The notes below the pieces were generated by a model that saw nothing but the letters and a program-made list of their open reading frames with translations, did no database searches and was not told the DNA's origin. From Streptomyces sp. cf386 (GTDB lineage Bacteria; Actinomycetota; Actinomycetes; Streptomycetales; Streptomycetaceae), in assembly GCF_900103585.1 (NCBI RefSeq), contig NZ_FNHV01000007.1, forward strand, positions 412,627 to 476,626: DNA of 64,000 bases, in the 5' to 3' direction. The number at the start of each line of letters is the position of its first letter. The first letter of the stretch is position 1. This document shows positions 41,119-50,852 of the stretch, in pieces. The position numbers and the translations under genes are program-made.

Positions 41119-42351
41119 TCAGACGGAGGCCTTCGAGGGCGCCGGCTCGGTGGCCGGGGCCGGCACGGTGGCCGACAGGTCCTCGGTCGCGGTGCCGGCC
41201 GGGGGCGGGGTCACGGCGGCGATGGCGGTGGTGACCACGCCGGCCGGCTCGTCGGTCTCGTTGACGTTCGTGTGGTCGACGACCTCGCGGCGGGAGATCT
41301 TCCAGATCGCGGCGCTGGAGGTGATCAGGAAGATCGCGACGAGGGCGGTGCCCCAGGAACCGAAGCCGGTCACGTACTCCGCGAGCGCGCCGACCAGGGC
41401 GGCGGCCGGGAGGGTGAGGCCCCAGGCGACGAACATGCGGGTGGCCGTCGACCAGCGGACCACGCCGCCCTTGCGGCCGAGGCCCGCGCCCATCACCGCG
41501 CCGGAGACGGAGTGCGTGGTGGAGAGGGAGAAGCCGAGGTGGGAGGAGGCCAGGATGACCGTCGCGGCGCTGGTCTGGGCGGCGAAGCCCTGCTGCGGCT
41601 GAAGGTCGGTCAGGCCCTTGCCCATCGTGCGGATGATGCGCCAGCCGCCGAGGTAGGTGCCGAGCGCGATGGCCAGACCCGCGGAGAGGATGACCCACAT
41701 GGGCGGGTCGGAGTCGGGGGCGACGGCGCCGCCGGCGACCAGGGCGAGGGTGATGATGCCCATCGTCTTCTGCGCGTCGTTGGTGCCGTGGGCGAGGGAG
41801 ACCAGGCCGGCGGAGGCGATCTGGCCGGCGCGGTAGCCCTTCGCGGAGGCCTGGCCGTCGGCCTTCTTGCCGAGGGAGTACGTCAGGCGCGTGGCGAGGA
41901 GCGCGGCGATGCCCGCTACCAGCGGAGCGGCGATCGCCGGGATCAGCACCTTGGTGACGAGCGCGTCGCCGTGGACCGCGCCGACGCCGGCCGAGGCGAT
42001 GGTGGCGCCGATCAGACCGCCCATCAGGGCGTGCGAGGAGCTGGACGGCAGTCCGACCAGCCAGGTCAGCAGGTTCCAGAGGATCGCGCCGACCAGCGCG
42101 GCGAATATGACTTCGGGCCGGATGCCGGTCTCGTCGACGAGACCTTTGGAGATCGTGTTGGCGACCTCCACGGAGAGGAAGGCGCCGACAAGGTTCAGCA
42201 CGGCGGACATGGCCACCGCGACCTTGGGCTTGAGCGCACCGGTCGAGATGGTGGTGGCCATCGCGTTGGCGGTGTCGTGGAAACCGTTCGTGAAATCGAA
42301 CGCAAGTGCGGTTACGACCACAATCGCGAGGATCAGCGAGAAGTTTTCCAT
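41119..42351 (-). CDS. pit: low-affinity inorganic phosphate transporter, PiT family
   Basis: A 410-residue inner-membrane Pi (metal-phosphate)/H+ symporter with about 10 helices. The two PiT signature repeats are present: DFTNGFHDTANAMATTISTGAL at the N-terminus, broken here for length as FHDTANA, and LAHGTNDAQKTMGII in the second half. VGLPSSSSHALMGGL and FSLSTTHSVSGAVMGAGL are the paired S/T-H loops. The cytoplasmic C-terminus is Ala/Pro/Thr-rich. A PHO box precedes it, so PhoP control is likely, as for pitH genes of S. coelicolor. The gene is cotranscribed with the 73-residue protein. Confidence 0.95.
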   Translation of the reverse strand: MENFSLILAIVVVTALAFDFTNGFHDTANAMATTISTGALKPKVAVAMSAVLNLVGAFLSVEVANTISKGLVDETGIRPEVIFAALVGAILWNLLTWLVGLPSSSSHALMGGLIGATIASAGVGAVHGDALVTKVLIPAIAAPLVAGIAALLATRLTYSLGKKADGQASAKGYRAGQIASAGLVSLAHGTNDAQKTMGIITLALVAGGAVAPDSDPPMWVILSAGLAIALGTYLGGWRIIRTMGKGLTDLQPQQGFAAQTSAATVILASSHLGFSLSTTHSVSGAVMGAGLGRKGGVVRWSTATRMFVAWGLTLPAAALVGALAEYVTGFGSWGTALVAIFLITSSAAIWKISRREVVDHTNVNETDEPAGVVTTAIAAVTPPPAGTATEDLSATVPAPATEPAPSKASV

Positions 42352-42387
42352 TTACCCAGGCAATCGTTCGAGGTCATTGGCTGGACG

Positions 42388-42420
42388 AACGTAGGTAACC
42401 TGAGTGAACGAAAGGTGAAC
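42388..42420 (-). promoter_or_regulatory. PHO box (PhoP direct repeats) upstream of pit
   Basis: On the minus strand three consecutive 11-nt direct-repeat units lie 37-69 nt upstream of the pit ATG: GTTCACCTTTC, GTTCACTCAGG and the weaker TTACCTACGTT. GTTCACC with 11-nt spacing is the classical Streptomyces PhoP site. It could activate or repress, depending on the promoter position. Confidence 0.85.
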
Positions 42421-42469
42421 TGAGGGGGGCCGCACGGTGTCTGTAGGAGGGGGTTGATGTCCCCGGCAT

Positions 42470-42482
42470 CCCCCGGAGGGGG
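42470..42482. terminator. short GC hairpin downstream of the GH25 gene
   Basis: CCCCC-GGA-GGGGG, extendable with GCA/TGC flanks, lies 46 bp after the lysozyme stop and before the pit promoter. A weak terminator candidate separating the two transcription units. Confidence 0.3.
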
Positions 42483-42527
42483 CGTTGCCTCCCCGTCGAT
42501 CACCGCACGGCCCGGGCGCCGCAAGGG

Positions 42528-43274
42528 CTAGTAGCCTCGGGCAAACTTCCTGAGCTGGGTCATGGACCCGTTGAAGAGATTTTGGTCACCCGGCAGGCTG
42601 CCGCCGTTGTCGTACTGCCAGAAGGTCCAGAACTGCCATCCGGCCGGCATCGCCCCCGCGCTGGAGGAGTTGTAACGGGCTATCCACAGCGCGTGATTCG
42701 AGGCGAAGGCGCGACTGGCGCCGGTGCAGGTGTTCCACCAGTGGGTGGTCGTGTAGATCACCGGGCGACGGCCGGTGAGCCGCTTCACCTCGTTGCTGAA
42801 GGACTGGATCCAGTTGACCATCTTGGCCTTGCTCAGTCCGTAGCACTTGTGCTTGCTGTACGGGTTGTACTCGATGTCGAGTGCGGGCGGCAGAGTCCAG
42901 CCGTCCGACCTCCAGCCGCCGCCGTTGCGTACGAAGTGCTGCGCCTGGGTCTTGCCCGCGGACTTGTTCGGCAGCGCGAAGTGGTACGCGCCGCGGATGA
43001 GGCCCGCGTTGCGGGAGCCGTTGTACTGCTGGTTGAAGTACGGGTTGCGGTAGGTGTGGGACTCGGTCGCCTTGACGTAGACGAACCTCGCGCCCTTCGC
43101 CTTCGAGCTCTGCCAGTTGACGTTCTTCTGGTGGGAAGAGACGTCGTGGCCCTTGGGTTTGGCGGCTGCCACCGCCGGGATCTCGGCGAGGGCGGTTCCA
43201 CCGAGGGTGAGAGCTGTCACGTATGCCGCTATGAGGCGGGAGCGGTGACGGGACGGTTTGTGATCACGGGCCAT
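42528..43274 (-). CDS. secreted GH25 lysozyme (N,O-diacetylmuramidase-like)
   Basis: A 248-residue secreted glycoside hydrolase family 25 enzyme cleaving peptidoglycan glycan strands. The ATG at 43274 was chosen because GGGGGGA precedes it directly. A basic n-region (RDHKPSRHRSR) and a hydrophobic core ending near AVAAA form the signal peptide. Active-site features are KGHDVSSHQ at the N-terminus of the barrel, FVYVKATES, and the catalytic Asp/Glu in PPALDIEYNP. Two Cys (KHKCYG, WNTCTG) may form a disulfide. No extra wall-binding domain. The gene is divergent from the aldolase-like gene. Confidence 0.93.
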   Translation of the reverse strand: MARDHKPSRHRSRLIAAYVTALTLGGTALAEIPAVAAAKPKGHDVSSHQKNVNWQSSKAKGARFVYVKATESHTYRNPYFNQQYNGSRNAGLIRGAYHFALPNKSAGKTQAQHFVRNGGGWRSDGWTLPPALDIEYNPYSKHKCYGLSKAKMVNWIQSFSNEVKRLTGRRPVIYTTTHWWNTCTGASRAFASNHALWIARYNSSSAGAMPAGWQFWTFWQYDNGGSLPGDQNLFNGSMTQLRKFARGY

Positions 43275-43480
43275 ATTTCCCCCCGGAATGGCGACGTGCA
43301 CGACAAATCCCCCAGAGAGTATTGGAAGATCGTTGAAAGCCGATCGATCTCAGGCCAAGCCCGAGGGAGGGGAGTTTGTCCCCGTATGTGATCTTCCGGA
43401 CGCTGGTCTTCCGCCCTAAAGTGCCCCGGCTCGTCGATGACTTGAGGCCACGCCGCGGTGGCGCCTGGCAGGATCGCCGC
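43275..43480. promoter_or_regulatory. divergent region between GH25 and aldolase-like genes, GATC-rich
   Basis: 206 bp, AT-richer than its surroundings. Four GATC sites lie within 43329-43393 (at 43329, 43342, 43346 and 43390), plus one at 43472 and one just inside the lysozyme gene. Possible binding region for the GATC-binding protein Gbn encoded 6 kb away. No other clear element. Confidence 0.35.
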
Positions 43481-44221
43481 ATGGCTGAGGAGCGGCGGGA
43501 CCGGCGGGGCGTTGGGGACGCGCGGGATGCGCGGGAGGGCGCACAGGAAGTGGGGGAGTCGTGGGGCAGGAGTGCGCGCCCTGAGGAGTCGGAGGCCTGG
43601 GAGACCCTCGTGGCGACGGCGCGGCGGACCGTGTCCGACGGGCTGGTCGTCGGGACGTCCGGGAACGTGTCGGTGCGCGTCGGCGACACGGTGCTGGTCA
43701 CGCCGTCGGGAGTGCCGTACGACCGGCTGACGCCGGAGGCTGTGACCGGGGTCGATCTGGGTGGCAGGCAGGTGCTGGGGGCGCTGGTGCCGACGAGTGA
43801 GCTGCCCATGCACCTGGCCGTCTACCGGGCCACGGACGCCGGTGCCGTCGTGCACACCCACGCGGTCCACGCGACGGCCGTCTCGACGCTGGTTCCCGAG
43901 CTCCCGCTGATCCACTACATGGCCGGCGCCCTCGGCGGGCCCGTCCGGGTCGCCCCGTACGCGACGTACGGCACCCAGGAGTTGGCCGAGAACATGCTCC
44001 GAGCACTCACCGACCGCACCGCCTGCCTCCTCCGGAACCACGGCACGATGAGCTACGGCGCCACCCTGGACCAGGCCTACGACCGTACGGCCCAGCTGGA
44101 GTGGATGTGCCGTCTGTGGCTCACGGCGTCCTCGGTGCCGGGGCTTACGCCGACGTTGTTGTCGGAGGGGGAGGTGGCTGAGGCGGGGGAGCGGTTGCGG
44201 GGGTACGGGCAGCGGGGGTGA
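43481..44221 (+). CDS. class II aldolase/adducin family protein
   Basis: A 246-residue zinc-dependent aldolase-like protein (L-fuculose/rhamnulose-phosphate aldolase family). GLVVGTSGNVSVRVGD binds substrate phosphate. Zn ligands are the two His in VVHTHAVHATA and the later His in LLRNHGTMSYG; the catalytic acid of true aldolases is at the ELPMHL position. An N-terminal ~35-residue Arg/Glu-rich extension is probably disordered. The sugar-phosphate substrate is not deducible; methylthioribulose-phosphate dehydratase-like activity is an alternative. Confidence 0.85.
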   Translation: MAEERRDRRGVGDARDAREGAQEVGESWGRSARPEESEAWETLVATARRTVSDGLVVGTSGNVSVRVGDTVLVTPSGVPYDRLTPEAVTGVDLGGRQVLGALVPTSELPMHLAVYRATDAGAVVHTHAVHATAVSTLVPELPLIHYMAGALGGPVRVAPYATYGTQELAENMLRALTDRTACLLRNHGTMSYGATLDQAYDRTAQLEWMCRLWLTASSVPGLTPTLLSEGEVAEAGERLRGYGQRG

Positions 44222-44370
44222 CGGGTGCCTCCGGCGGTTGGAGGTGGGATGGGTGCGGCGGGGGCAGCACCAGCGCCGGGGCACTGGAAACGGGCGGTAC
44301 GTGAGTACGTGGCTCACTCCACGTCGTCCTCCCACTGGCCGGTCCCCGGGTCCGCCCGGACACTGGTGTT

Positions 44371-45498
44371 GTGCGCACTGTCAAAGCGACGGCCGCTGCC
44401 GTCACCGTGGCTCTGGCCGCCGGCGCCGCGAGCGTCGCGGCCGGGCGGTTCGCCAGTGGTGCCGCGCTGACGGCTCCTGCCGGGCGGCCCCTGCCCACCG
44501 AACCCCGGCTCACCGTGCACGCCACGGCCGCCGGCCAGATCGCGCTCACCCGCGACCTCGCATCGCTGCGCCCCGGCACGTACGGGTTGTCCGGCGACGG
44601 CTCGCACGCGGTCGTCGGACCCGTGCTCGCCTCGGCGAACCACTCCGCCGACACCGTCGTACGCCGCCTGGAACGCGTCACCCACGGCACCCTCCGACCC
44701 GGCGACAGCGTCTGGCTCACCCCGAACGTGTACGTCGGCAACCCGAGCGCCGCCCTCGGCCTCGATCACGCCGACGTCGACGTTCCCGGTGAACTCGGAG
44801 CCCTGCCCGCCTGGTTCGTCCCCGGCACGCGGGACACCTGGGTCATCGCGGTGCACGGCCTCGGCACCACCCGCGAACACGCCATGAACGTCATGCGGTT
44901 CCTCAGTGGCCGGCACTTCCCGGTCCTCGCCCTCGCCTACCGCGGCGACCTCGGCGCACCCCGCCCGCCGGACGGCCTGAACCACCTCGGCGAGACCGAG
45001 TGGCGCGACCTGGACGCGGCGATGAGGTACGCCGTGCGGTACGGCGCCGAACAGTTCGTCCTGCTCGGCTGGTCCACCGGCGCGACGATGGCGCTGCGCG
45101 CGGCCGCGCAGTCGGGGCTGCGTGACCGTGTCTCCGGGCTCGTCCTGGACTCCCCGGTGCTCAGCTGGGAGACCACGCTGCGCGCCCTTGCCAAGGCCCG
45201 CCACACGCCGAGCGCGCTGCTGCCGCTCGCGGTCCGCGCGGCACAGGGCCGCACAGGCCTGGACACCGACCGCGTCACCGGCAACGGCGCCCCCGACCGC
45301 CTCACGGTGCCGACCCTCATCTTCCACGGCCCCGGCGACCGGGTGGCCCCCTGGACGCTCTCCCGCCGGCTGGCCGACGCCCATCCCAACCTGGTGGCCC
45401 TCCACACGGTCCAGAACGCCCCCCACGCCGCCATGTGGAACGCCGACCCCGAGTTCTACGAAGAGGCTCTGCGCCGTTTCATGACGCCGCTCATGTGA
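44371..45498 (+). CDS. secreted or membrane-anchored alpha/beta hydrolase
   Basis: A 375-residue protein with an N-terminal hydrophobic segment (TVALAAGAASVAAG) that may be a signal peptide or anchor. The hydrolase fold begins at about 155 (WVIAVHGLGTTREHAMN, oxyanion region). It continues with the nucleophile elbow VLLGWSTGATMAL (Ser), the acid in TLIFHGPGDRVAPW, and the last His in NAPHAAMWNAD. Resembles BAAT/DAP2-type esterases or thioesterases. Substrate unknown. The GTG at 44371 is used; 149 bp separate it from the preceding gene. Confidence 0.8.
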   Translation: MRTVKATAAAVTVALAAGAASVAAGRFASGAALTAPAGRPLPTEPRLTVHATAAGQIALTRDLASLRPGTYGLSGDGSHAVVGPVLASANHSADTVVRRLERVTHGTLRPGDSVWLTPNVYVGNPSAALGLDHADVDVPGELGALPAWFVPGTRDTWVIAVHGLGTTREHAMNVMRFLSGRHFPVLALAYRGDLGAPRPPDGLNHLGETEWRDLDAAMRYAVRYGAEQFVLLGWSTGATMALRAAAQSGLRDRVSGLVLDSPVLSWETTLRALAKARHTPSALLPLAVRAAQGRTGLDTDRVTGNGAPDRLTVPTLIFHGPGDRVAPWTLSRRLADAHPNLVALHTVQNAPHAAMWNADPEFYEEALRRFMTPLM

Positions 45499-45687
45499 CG
45501 CCGCCCGTCCGCGTGCCGGCCTCTCGCACGGTCGCCCGCGACCGGTCCCACAGGTTCCGTTTAACCCCGTACCACTGGCCTGTTATAGGTCCCTCACCGC
45601 CCGCAGGGCCCTGTGCGTTGGCCATCCCCGTCGCCCCTCGTGACATTCCGTTTGGGTTTTCGGACCGTCAACCGGAAGACTGCACCC

Positions 45688-47091
45688 GTGACGTCCCGTA
45701 TCCCGCGCGACTCCAGGCTTCGACTCGTCCGCCCGCGACCCCTGGCCGCCGCCCCCCGAGCCGTGAACCAGCGACGCCCACGGCGCCCCGTACCCCGCCC
45801 TCCGGAAGGCACACCGGCCCGGTCCGAGCTGGCCAGAATGGCTCGCTCCGGTCTGGCCACCGCGGCCCGCGTCGCCCACTGGGCCGACGCCGCCCTGCGC
45901 CCCGGCCGTGACGGTGCCGGCTCCGACGGCAAGGGCACCCTCTCCGACGCGACCGCCGAACGGGCGGCGAGCGACCTGGGCCTGACCGTGGCTCAGGTGC
46001 GTGCCGACTGGGACACCGCGCGGCTCGCCGGTCTCGTGGAGGTGCACGGCGACAACGCCCGGCCCGGCTGGCGGCTGCGCGCCTGGGACCGGGACGACAG
46101 TGCCGTCCTGCGCGGCTGGGTCGCCCTCTTCGACGCCTGGTCGCTCGCCTATCCGGAGCCCAGCGACCGTGAGCCCGCCGCCGTCGCCGAGGTCGTCTCG
46201 GCCATGCCGCAGGTGCTCTCCTTTCTCCAACTGTCCGCCGGGCCCGTCCCCGTCGAGCAGCTGCTGGACCTGCTGGAGCAGCGCGTCACCGAACTGCGCA
46301 CCGAGAGATGCGAGATCCCCTACGGGCCGCAGCCCGAGCCGGTCGCCGACCCCGCGGCCGCCGCGGACACGCCTCTCGCCCCGCTCCTCGACTGGGCCCT
46401 GCACGCCCTCGCCTCCGTCGGCGCCCTCACCTACGGCGACGGACAGGCCACCCTCACTCCGCTCGGCAGCTGGGCGGTCTGGGTCAAGCTGGAGCAGATC
46501 TGCGTCGCCGCGCAGAGCCCCGCCGGGAACATCGAGCAGGGCGCCGAGGACATGCTCCGCGGCTGCGCCCAGCTCCGCCCGAACGCCGCCCGCGACGAAT
46601 ACCGCGCCTGGCTCGCCGCCCGCCCCGTCGGCAGCGCCGTCACCGAACTCCTCGGCGCCGCCCGCGGCGACGACGCCCTGCTGCGCGGCCTCGCCTTCGA
46701 GGCGCTGCGCGTCGTCGGCGCCCCCGCCGAGCCCGACGTCCGCGCCGTCCACGACGAGCCGACCCTGCGGCCGTACGCCCTCCTCTGGCTCGCCGAGCAC
46801 GACGGGGTGGACCCCGAGGACGCCCACGAGGTGCTCACCCGGGAAGAGGCCACCTGGCTGTGGGTCGACACCGCCGCCGCCGTCGCCGACCACGGCGAGG
46901 CCCCCATGCTCGTACGGCACCTGGAGTCCGCTCTCCAGCCGACCGTCCCCGCGCTCCTCGACGAGGTGCGTGCCGTCGGTCACCCCCGCACCGTGCAGGT
47001 CCTGGTCGCGCTCGCCGCCGCGCACCCCGACCCCGCCCTCGCGAAGGCCGTGCGCCGCGCCGCCTTCCAGGTGCACACCGGGGGGAGCTGA
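45688..47091 (+). CDS. Streptomyces hypothetical protein (no recognised domain)
   Basis: A 467-residue soluble, Ala/Leu/Glu-rich, mainly helical protein, starting at the GTG at 45688 after the run CGGAAGACTGCACCC. N-terminal ~60 residues are Arg/Pro-rich and probably disordered. A helix-turn-helix-like stretch occurs at about 85-125 (SDLGLTVAQVRADWDTARLAGLV), then repeated armadillo/HEAT-like helices toward the C-terminus (TVPALLDEVRAVGHPRTVQVL). I do not recognise the family; it seems Streptomyces-specific and core by position. The stop is 13 bp from the convergent VOC gene. Confidence 0.7.
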   Translation: MTSRIPRDSRLRLVRPRPLAAAPRAVNQRRPRRPVPRPPEGTPARSELARMARSGLATAARVAHWADAALRPGRDGAGSDGKGTLSDATAERAASDLGLTVAQVRADWDTARLAGLVEVHGDNARPGWRLRAWDRDDSAVLRGWVALFDAWSLAYPEPSDREPAAVAEVVSAMPQVLSFLQLSAGPVPVEQLLDLLEQRVTELRTERCEIPYGPQPEPVADPAAAADTPLAPLLDWALHALASVGALTYGDGQATLTPLGSWAVWVKLEQICVAAQSPAGNIEQGAEDMLRGCAQLRPNAARDEYRAWLAARPVGSAVTELLGAARGDDALLRGLAFEALRVVGAPAEPDVRAVHDEPTLRPYALLWLAEHDGVDPEDAHEVLTREEATWLWVDTAAAVADHGEAPMLVRHLESALQPTVPALLDEVRAVGHPRTVQVLVALAAAHPDPALAKAVRRAAFQVHTGGS

Positions 47092-47104
47092 GCCGGACCG
47101 GCGC

Positions 47105-47518
47105 TCAGCCCTCTATCGCGGGGGAGTAGGTGCCGAAGCTCCACACATTGCCCTCGATGTCCCGGGCCATGTAGTCCCGCGAACCGTAATCCTGGTCCGT
47201 CGGGGGCATCAGGATCTCCGCGCCGTGCTGTACGGCCCGCCGGTGGTGTGCGTCGACGTCGTCCACGACGACGTACACGCCGGTCGGGCCCGCGTCCTTC
47301 ATCAGCTTGTCGTAGGCGCTGCCGGTGCCTGTCGAGCCGAGCATCACCGCGCCGTTGCCCTGTACCAGCTCGGCGTGCGCGATCTTGCCGTCCTCGGTCT
47401 CGTACACCGCCAGCTCCGTGAACCCGAGGGCCTCCGTGAGCTGCTTGATCGCGGCCTTCGCGTCCGCGTAGTGCAGCGTCGGGTAGATGCTCGGACGCCC
47501 ACCGCTCGTACCTGCCAT
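47105..47518 (-). CDS. VOC family (glyoxalase/bleomycin-resistance-like) protein
   Basis: A 137-residue vicinal-oxygen-chelate fold protein with two beta-alpha-beta-beta-beta modules. The first is PTLHYADAKAAIKQLTEALGF, cut here for length; the second is GVYVVVDDVDAHHRRAVQHGAEIL, similarly. The C-terminal ARDIEGNVWSFGTY places the last metal-site acid as in PhnB/glyoxalase-like proteins. Metal and substrate unknown. The ATG at 47518 was preferred over the longer in-frame start at 47611. Confidence 0.85.
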   Translation of the reverse strand: MAGTSGGRPSIYPTLHYADAKAAIKQLTEALGFTELAVYETEDGKIAHAELVQGNGAVMLGSTGTGSAYDKLMKDAGPTGVYVVVDDVDAHHRRAVQHGAEILMPPTDQDYGSRDYMARDIEGNVWSFGTYSPAIEG

Positions 47519-47654
47519 GCCGATCACCTCTTCCGGAATCTCGACGCGCTGCCAGTCTCGCAGCGCCCACTGACAACGGCCTGCCGACGCGACATACATG
47601 ATCGAACACATGGACCCAGAAAAAGTGCTTGCACGGCACCGTTAGACTTGGCCC

Positions 47655-47678
47655 ATGGCCTGTCTCCTCGCGCATTAG
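47655..47678 (+). CDS. putative 7-residue leader peptide before the ABC-F gene
   Basis: MACLLAH followed by TAG, in the 219-bp gap before the ABC-F gene. A -10-like TAGACT ends 6 nt before the ATG, so the transcript could be leaderless and start on this ATG. Sixty nucleotides separate its stop from the ABC-F GTG. ABC-F genes are often governed by translated leader peptides through attenuation, which makes this worth noting. No convincing -35 box. Confidence 0.35.
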   Translation: MACLLAH

Positions 47679-47737
47679 ACGGCGGGAACGTCCTCAGCCG
47701 CCCATCCCGCCACCTATCCCTGCCCTGGAGTCTGTCC

Positions 47738-49334
<1,597 letters not shown>

Positions 49335-49336
<2 letters not shown>

Positions 49337-49402
49337 TCGAATGCGTGATCACCGGCGTATGGATCATTCGGCCCATCGGTGATCCATCATCTGTGTGAGA
49401 TC
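49335..49402. promoter_or_regulatory. GATC cluster upstream of gbn
   Basis: Five GATC tetranucleotides in 68 bp (49335, 49347, 49362, 49381, 49399) and a sixth at 49629. Random expectation in such GC-rich DNA is about 0.2 for 68 bp. Two alternative 8-bp inverted repeats overlap: ATGGATCA/TGATCCAT (49359-49387) and GATCACCG/CGGTGATC (49347-49384). Likely an autoregulatory site for the GATC-binding protein encoded just downstream. Confidence 0.6.
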
Positions 49403-49435
49403 TCCTCGTACCGAGGTGTGTACTACATCAATTTC

Positions 49436-49470
49436 ACGGCCGAGTCCTTTATCGACAAGGGCTCGGCCGT
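49436..49470 (+). terminator. long hairpin between ABC-F and gbn
   Basis: ACGGCCGAG and CTCGGCCGT form a perfect 9-bp stem that continues inward by about five pairs with one G-U, around a TATCGAC loop. The likely terminator of the ABC-F transcript. It ends about 200 bp before gbn. Confidence 0.7.
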
Positions 49471-49671
49471 CTCGCGTCTCTGACCTGGAACTTCTCGAAA
49501 TAACTCGTTCGGCCGTACGGACGCCAGACTGCGGAATTCCAGATTCCGCTTGTGGGGATGTGCTCCTGTCGTCAAAACCATGTCTCACGGACCTTGCCGA
49601 ATGGGTGGCCATGAAGGCCCGGAGGGGTGATCATGAGGAGACCAGAGCGCACTTCCCATGAGGAGGCACGG

Positions 49672-49893
49672 GTGGCCGAGACTCTGAAGAAGGGCAGCCG
49701 GGTAACCGGCGCCGCGCGCGACAAGCTCGCGGCAGACCTGAAGAAGAAGTACGACTCCGGTGCGAGCATTCGGGCACTGGCCGAGGAAACCGGCCGCTCG
49801 TATGGCTTCGTACACCGGATGCTCAGCGAATCGGGCGTCACGCTTCGTGGGCGTGGCGGGGCGACGCGGGGCAAGAAGGCCGCATCGTCCTGA
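49672..49893 (+). CDS. gbn: GATC-binding nucleoid-associated-like protein Gbn
   Basis: A 73-residue basic helix-turn-helix protein matching SCO1839 of S. coelicolor, reported as the GATC-binding nucleoid-associated-like protein affecting sporulation and antibiotic timing. The N-terminus is Lys-rich, the helix-turn-helix at about 25-57 reads DSGASIRALAEETGRSYGFV, and the RGRGGATRGKKA tail is basic and flexible. The GTG at 49672 has AGGAGG five bases upstream; upstream in-frame codons are ignored. A GATC cluster lies upstream and a strong terminator downstream, so it is a monocistronic, probably autoregulated gene. Confidence 0.93.
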   Translation: MAETLKKGSRVTGAARDKLAADLKKKYDSGASIRALAEETGRSYGFVHRMLSESGVTLRGRGGATRGKKAASS

Positions 49894-49923
49894 GCCCGGG
49901 CGGCCCATCGGCTTCGATGGTGG

Positions 49924-49955
49924 CCACCCGGTCGGTCGGCTGACTGACCGGGTGG
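49924..49955 (+). terminator. gbn terminator
   Basis: CCACCCGGTC and GACCGGGTGG form a perfect 10-bp stem with a 12-nt loop, starting 31 bp after the gbn stop; TTACT follows the stem. Confidence 0.75.
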
Positions 49956-50024
49956 TTACTGTGCAGTCACTTAGTGGGTGCCCTCCGGGCATCCCGTGAT
50001 GACCGCACGCATCGGAGGCACCCT

Positions 50025-50828
50025 ATGGCTTCTCCCGACCAGGACCTCGCTCCCCTGCTCGACAAGAACGGCGTACGGCTCACCGTCGACGGCGCGATCG
50101 CGACGGTGACGCTGACCAACCCGGCCAAGCGCAACGCGCAGAGCCCCGCCCTGTGGCGGACGCTCGGCGAGGCCGGGCGGGCGCTGCCGGGCAGCGTGCG
50201 GGTGGTCGTGCTGCGCGGTGAGGGCAAGTCCTTCTCCGCCGGGCTCGACCGGCAGATGTTCACGCCCGACGGGATCGAGGGCGAGCCCTCCTTCATCGAA
50301 CTCGCGCGTAGCAGCGACGGCGAACTCGACGCTGCCATCGCCGAGTTCCAGGAGGGCTTCACCTGGTGGCGGCGCAACGACATCGTGTCGATCGCCGCCG
50401 TGCAGGGGCATGCCATCGGGGCGGGCTTCCAGCTCGCGCTCGCCTGTGACGTGCGCGTCGTCGCCGACGACGTGCAGTTCGCCATGCGTGAGACCAGCCT
50501 CGGGCTGGTGCCGGACCTGACGGGTACGCACCCGCTGGTCGGGCTGGTCGGATACGGCCGCGCGCTGGAGATCTGCGTCACGGGTCGGTTCGTGCTGGCC
50601 GAGGAGGCTGTGAGCAGCGGCCTGGCCAACCTCGCGGTGCCCTCCGAGCAGCTCGACGACGCCGTACGGGATCTGGCGGGGGCCATCGTGGCCGCGCCGC
50701 GGGATGCCGTGATCGAGACCAAGGCGCTGCTTCGTGGTGCCGTGGATCGGACGTACGACGAGCAGCGCGGTGCCGAGCGGGCCGCGCAGGCACGACGGCT
50801 GCGGGACCTGGCCGGCCTCGGCGAGTGA
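50025..50828 (+). CDS. enoyl-CoA hydratase/isomerase family protein
   Basis: A 267-residue crotonase-fold protein acting on acyl-CoA thioesters. The acyl-CoA oxyanion hole is given by GEGKSFSAGLDRQMF and VQGHAIGAGFQLALACD. The active-site acidic region is AMRETSLGLVPDLTGTHPL, where Asp/Glu positions look usable but the canonical hydratase Glu pair is incomplete. Isomerase or hydrolase activity is therefore possible. The ATG at 50025 follows GGAGG. Alone between gbn and the envelope-stress locus. Confidence 0.88.
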   Translation: MASPDQDLAPLLDKNGVRLTVDGAIATVTLTNPAKRNAQSPALWRTLGEAGRALPGSVRVVVLRGEGKSFSAGLDRQMFTPDGIEGEPSFIELARSSDGELDAAIAEFQEGFTWWRRNDIVSIAAVQGHAIGAGFQLALACDVRVVADDVQFAMRETSLGLVPDLTGTHPLVGLVGYGRALEICVTGRFVLAEEAVSSGLANLAVPSEQLDDAVRDLAGAIVAAPRDAVIETKALLRGAVDRTYDEQRGAERAAQARRLRDLAGLGE

Positions 50829-50852
50829 CCTGTGCGACGAGTCATGAGCTGA

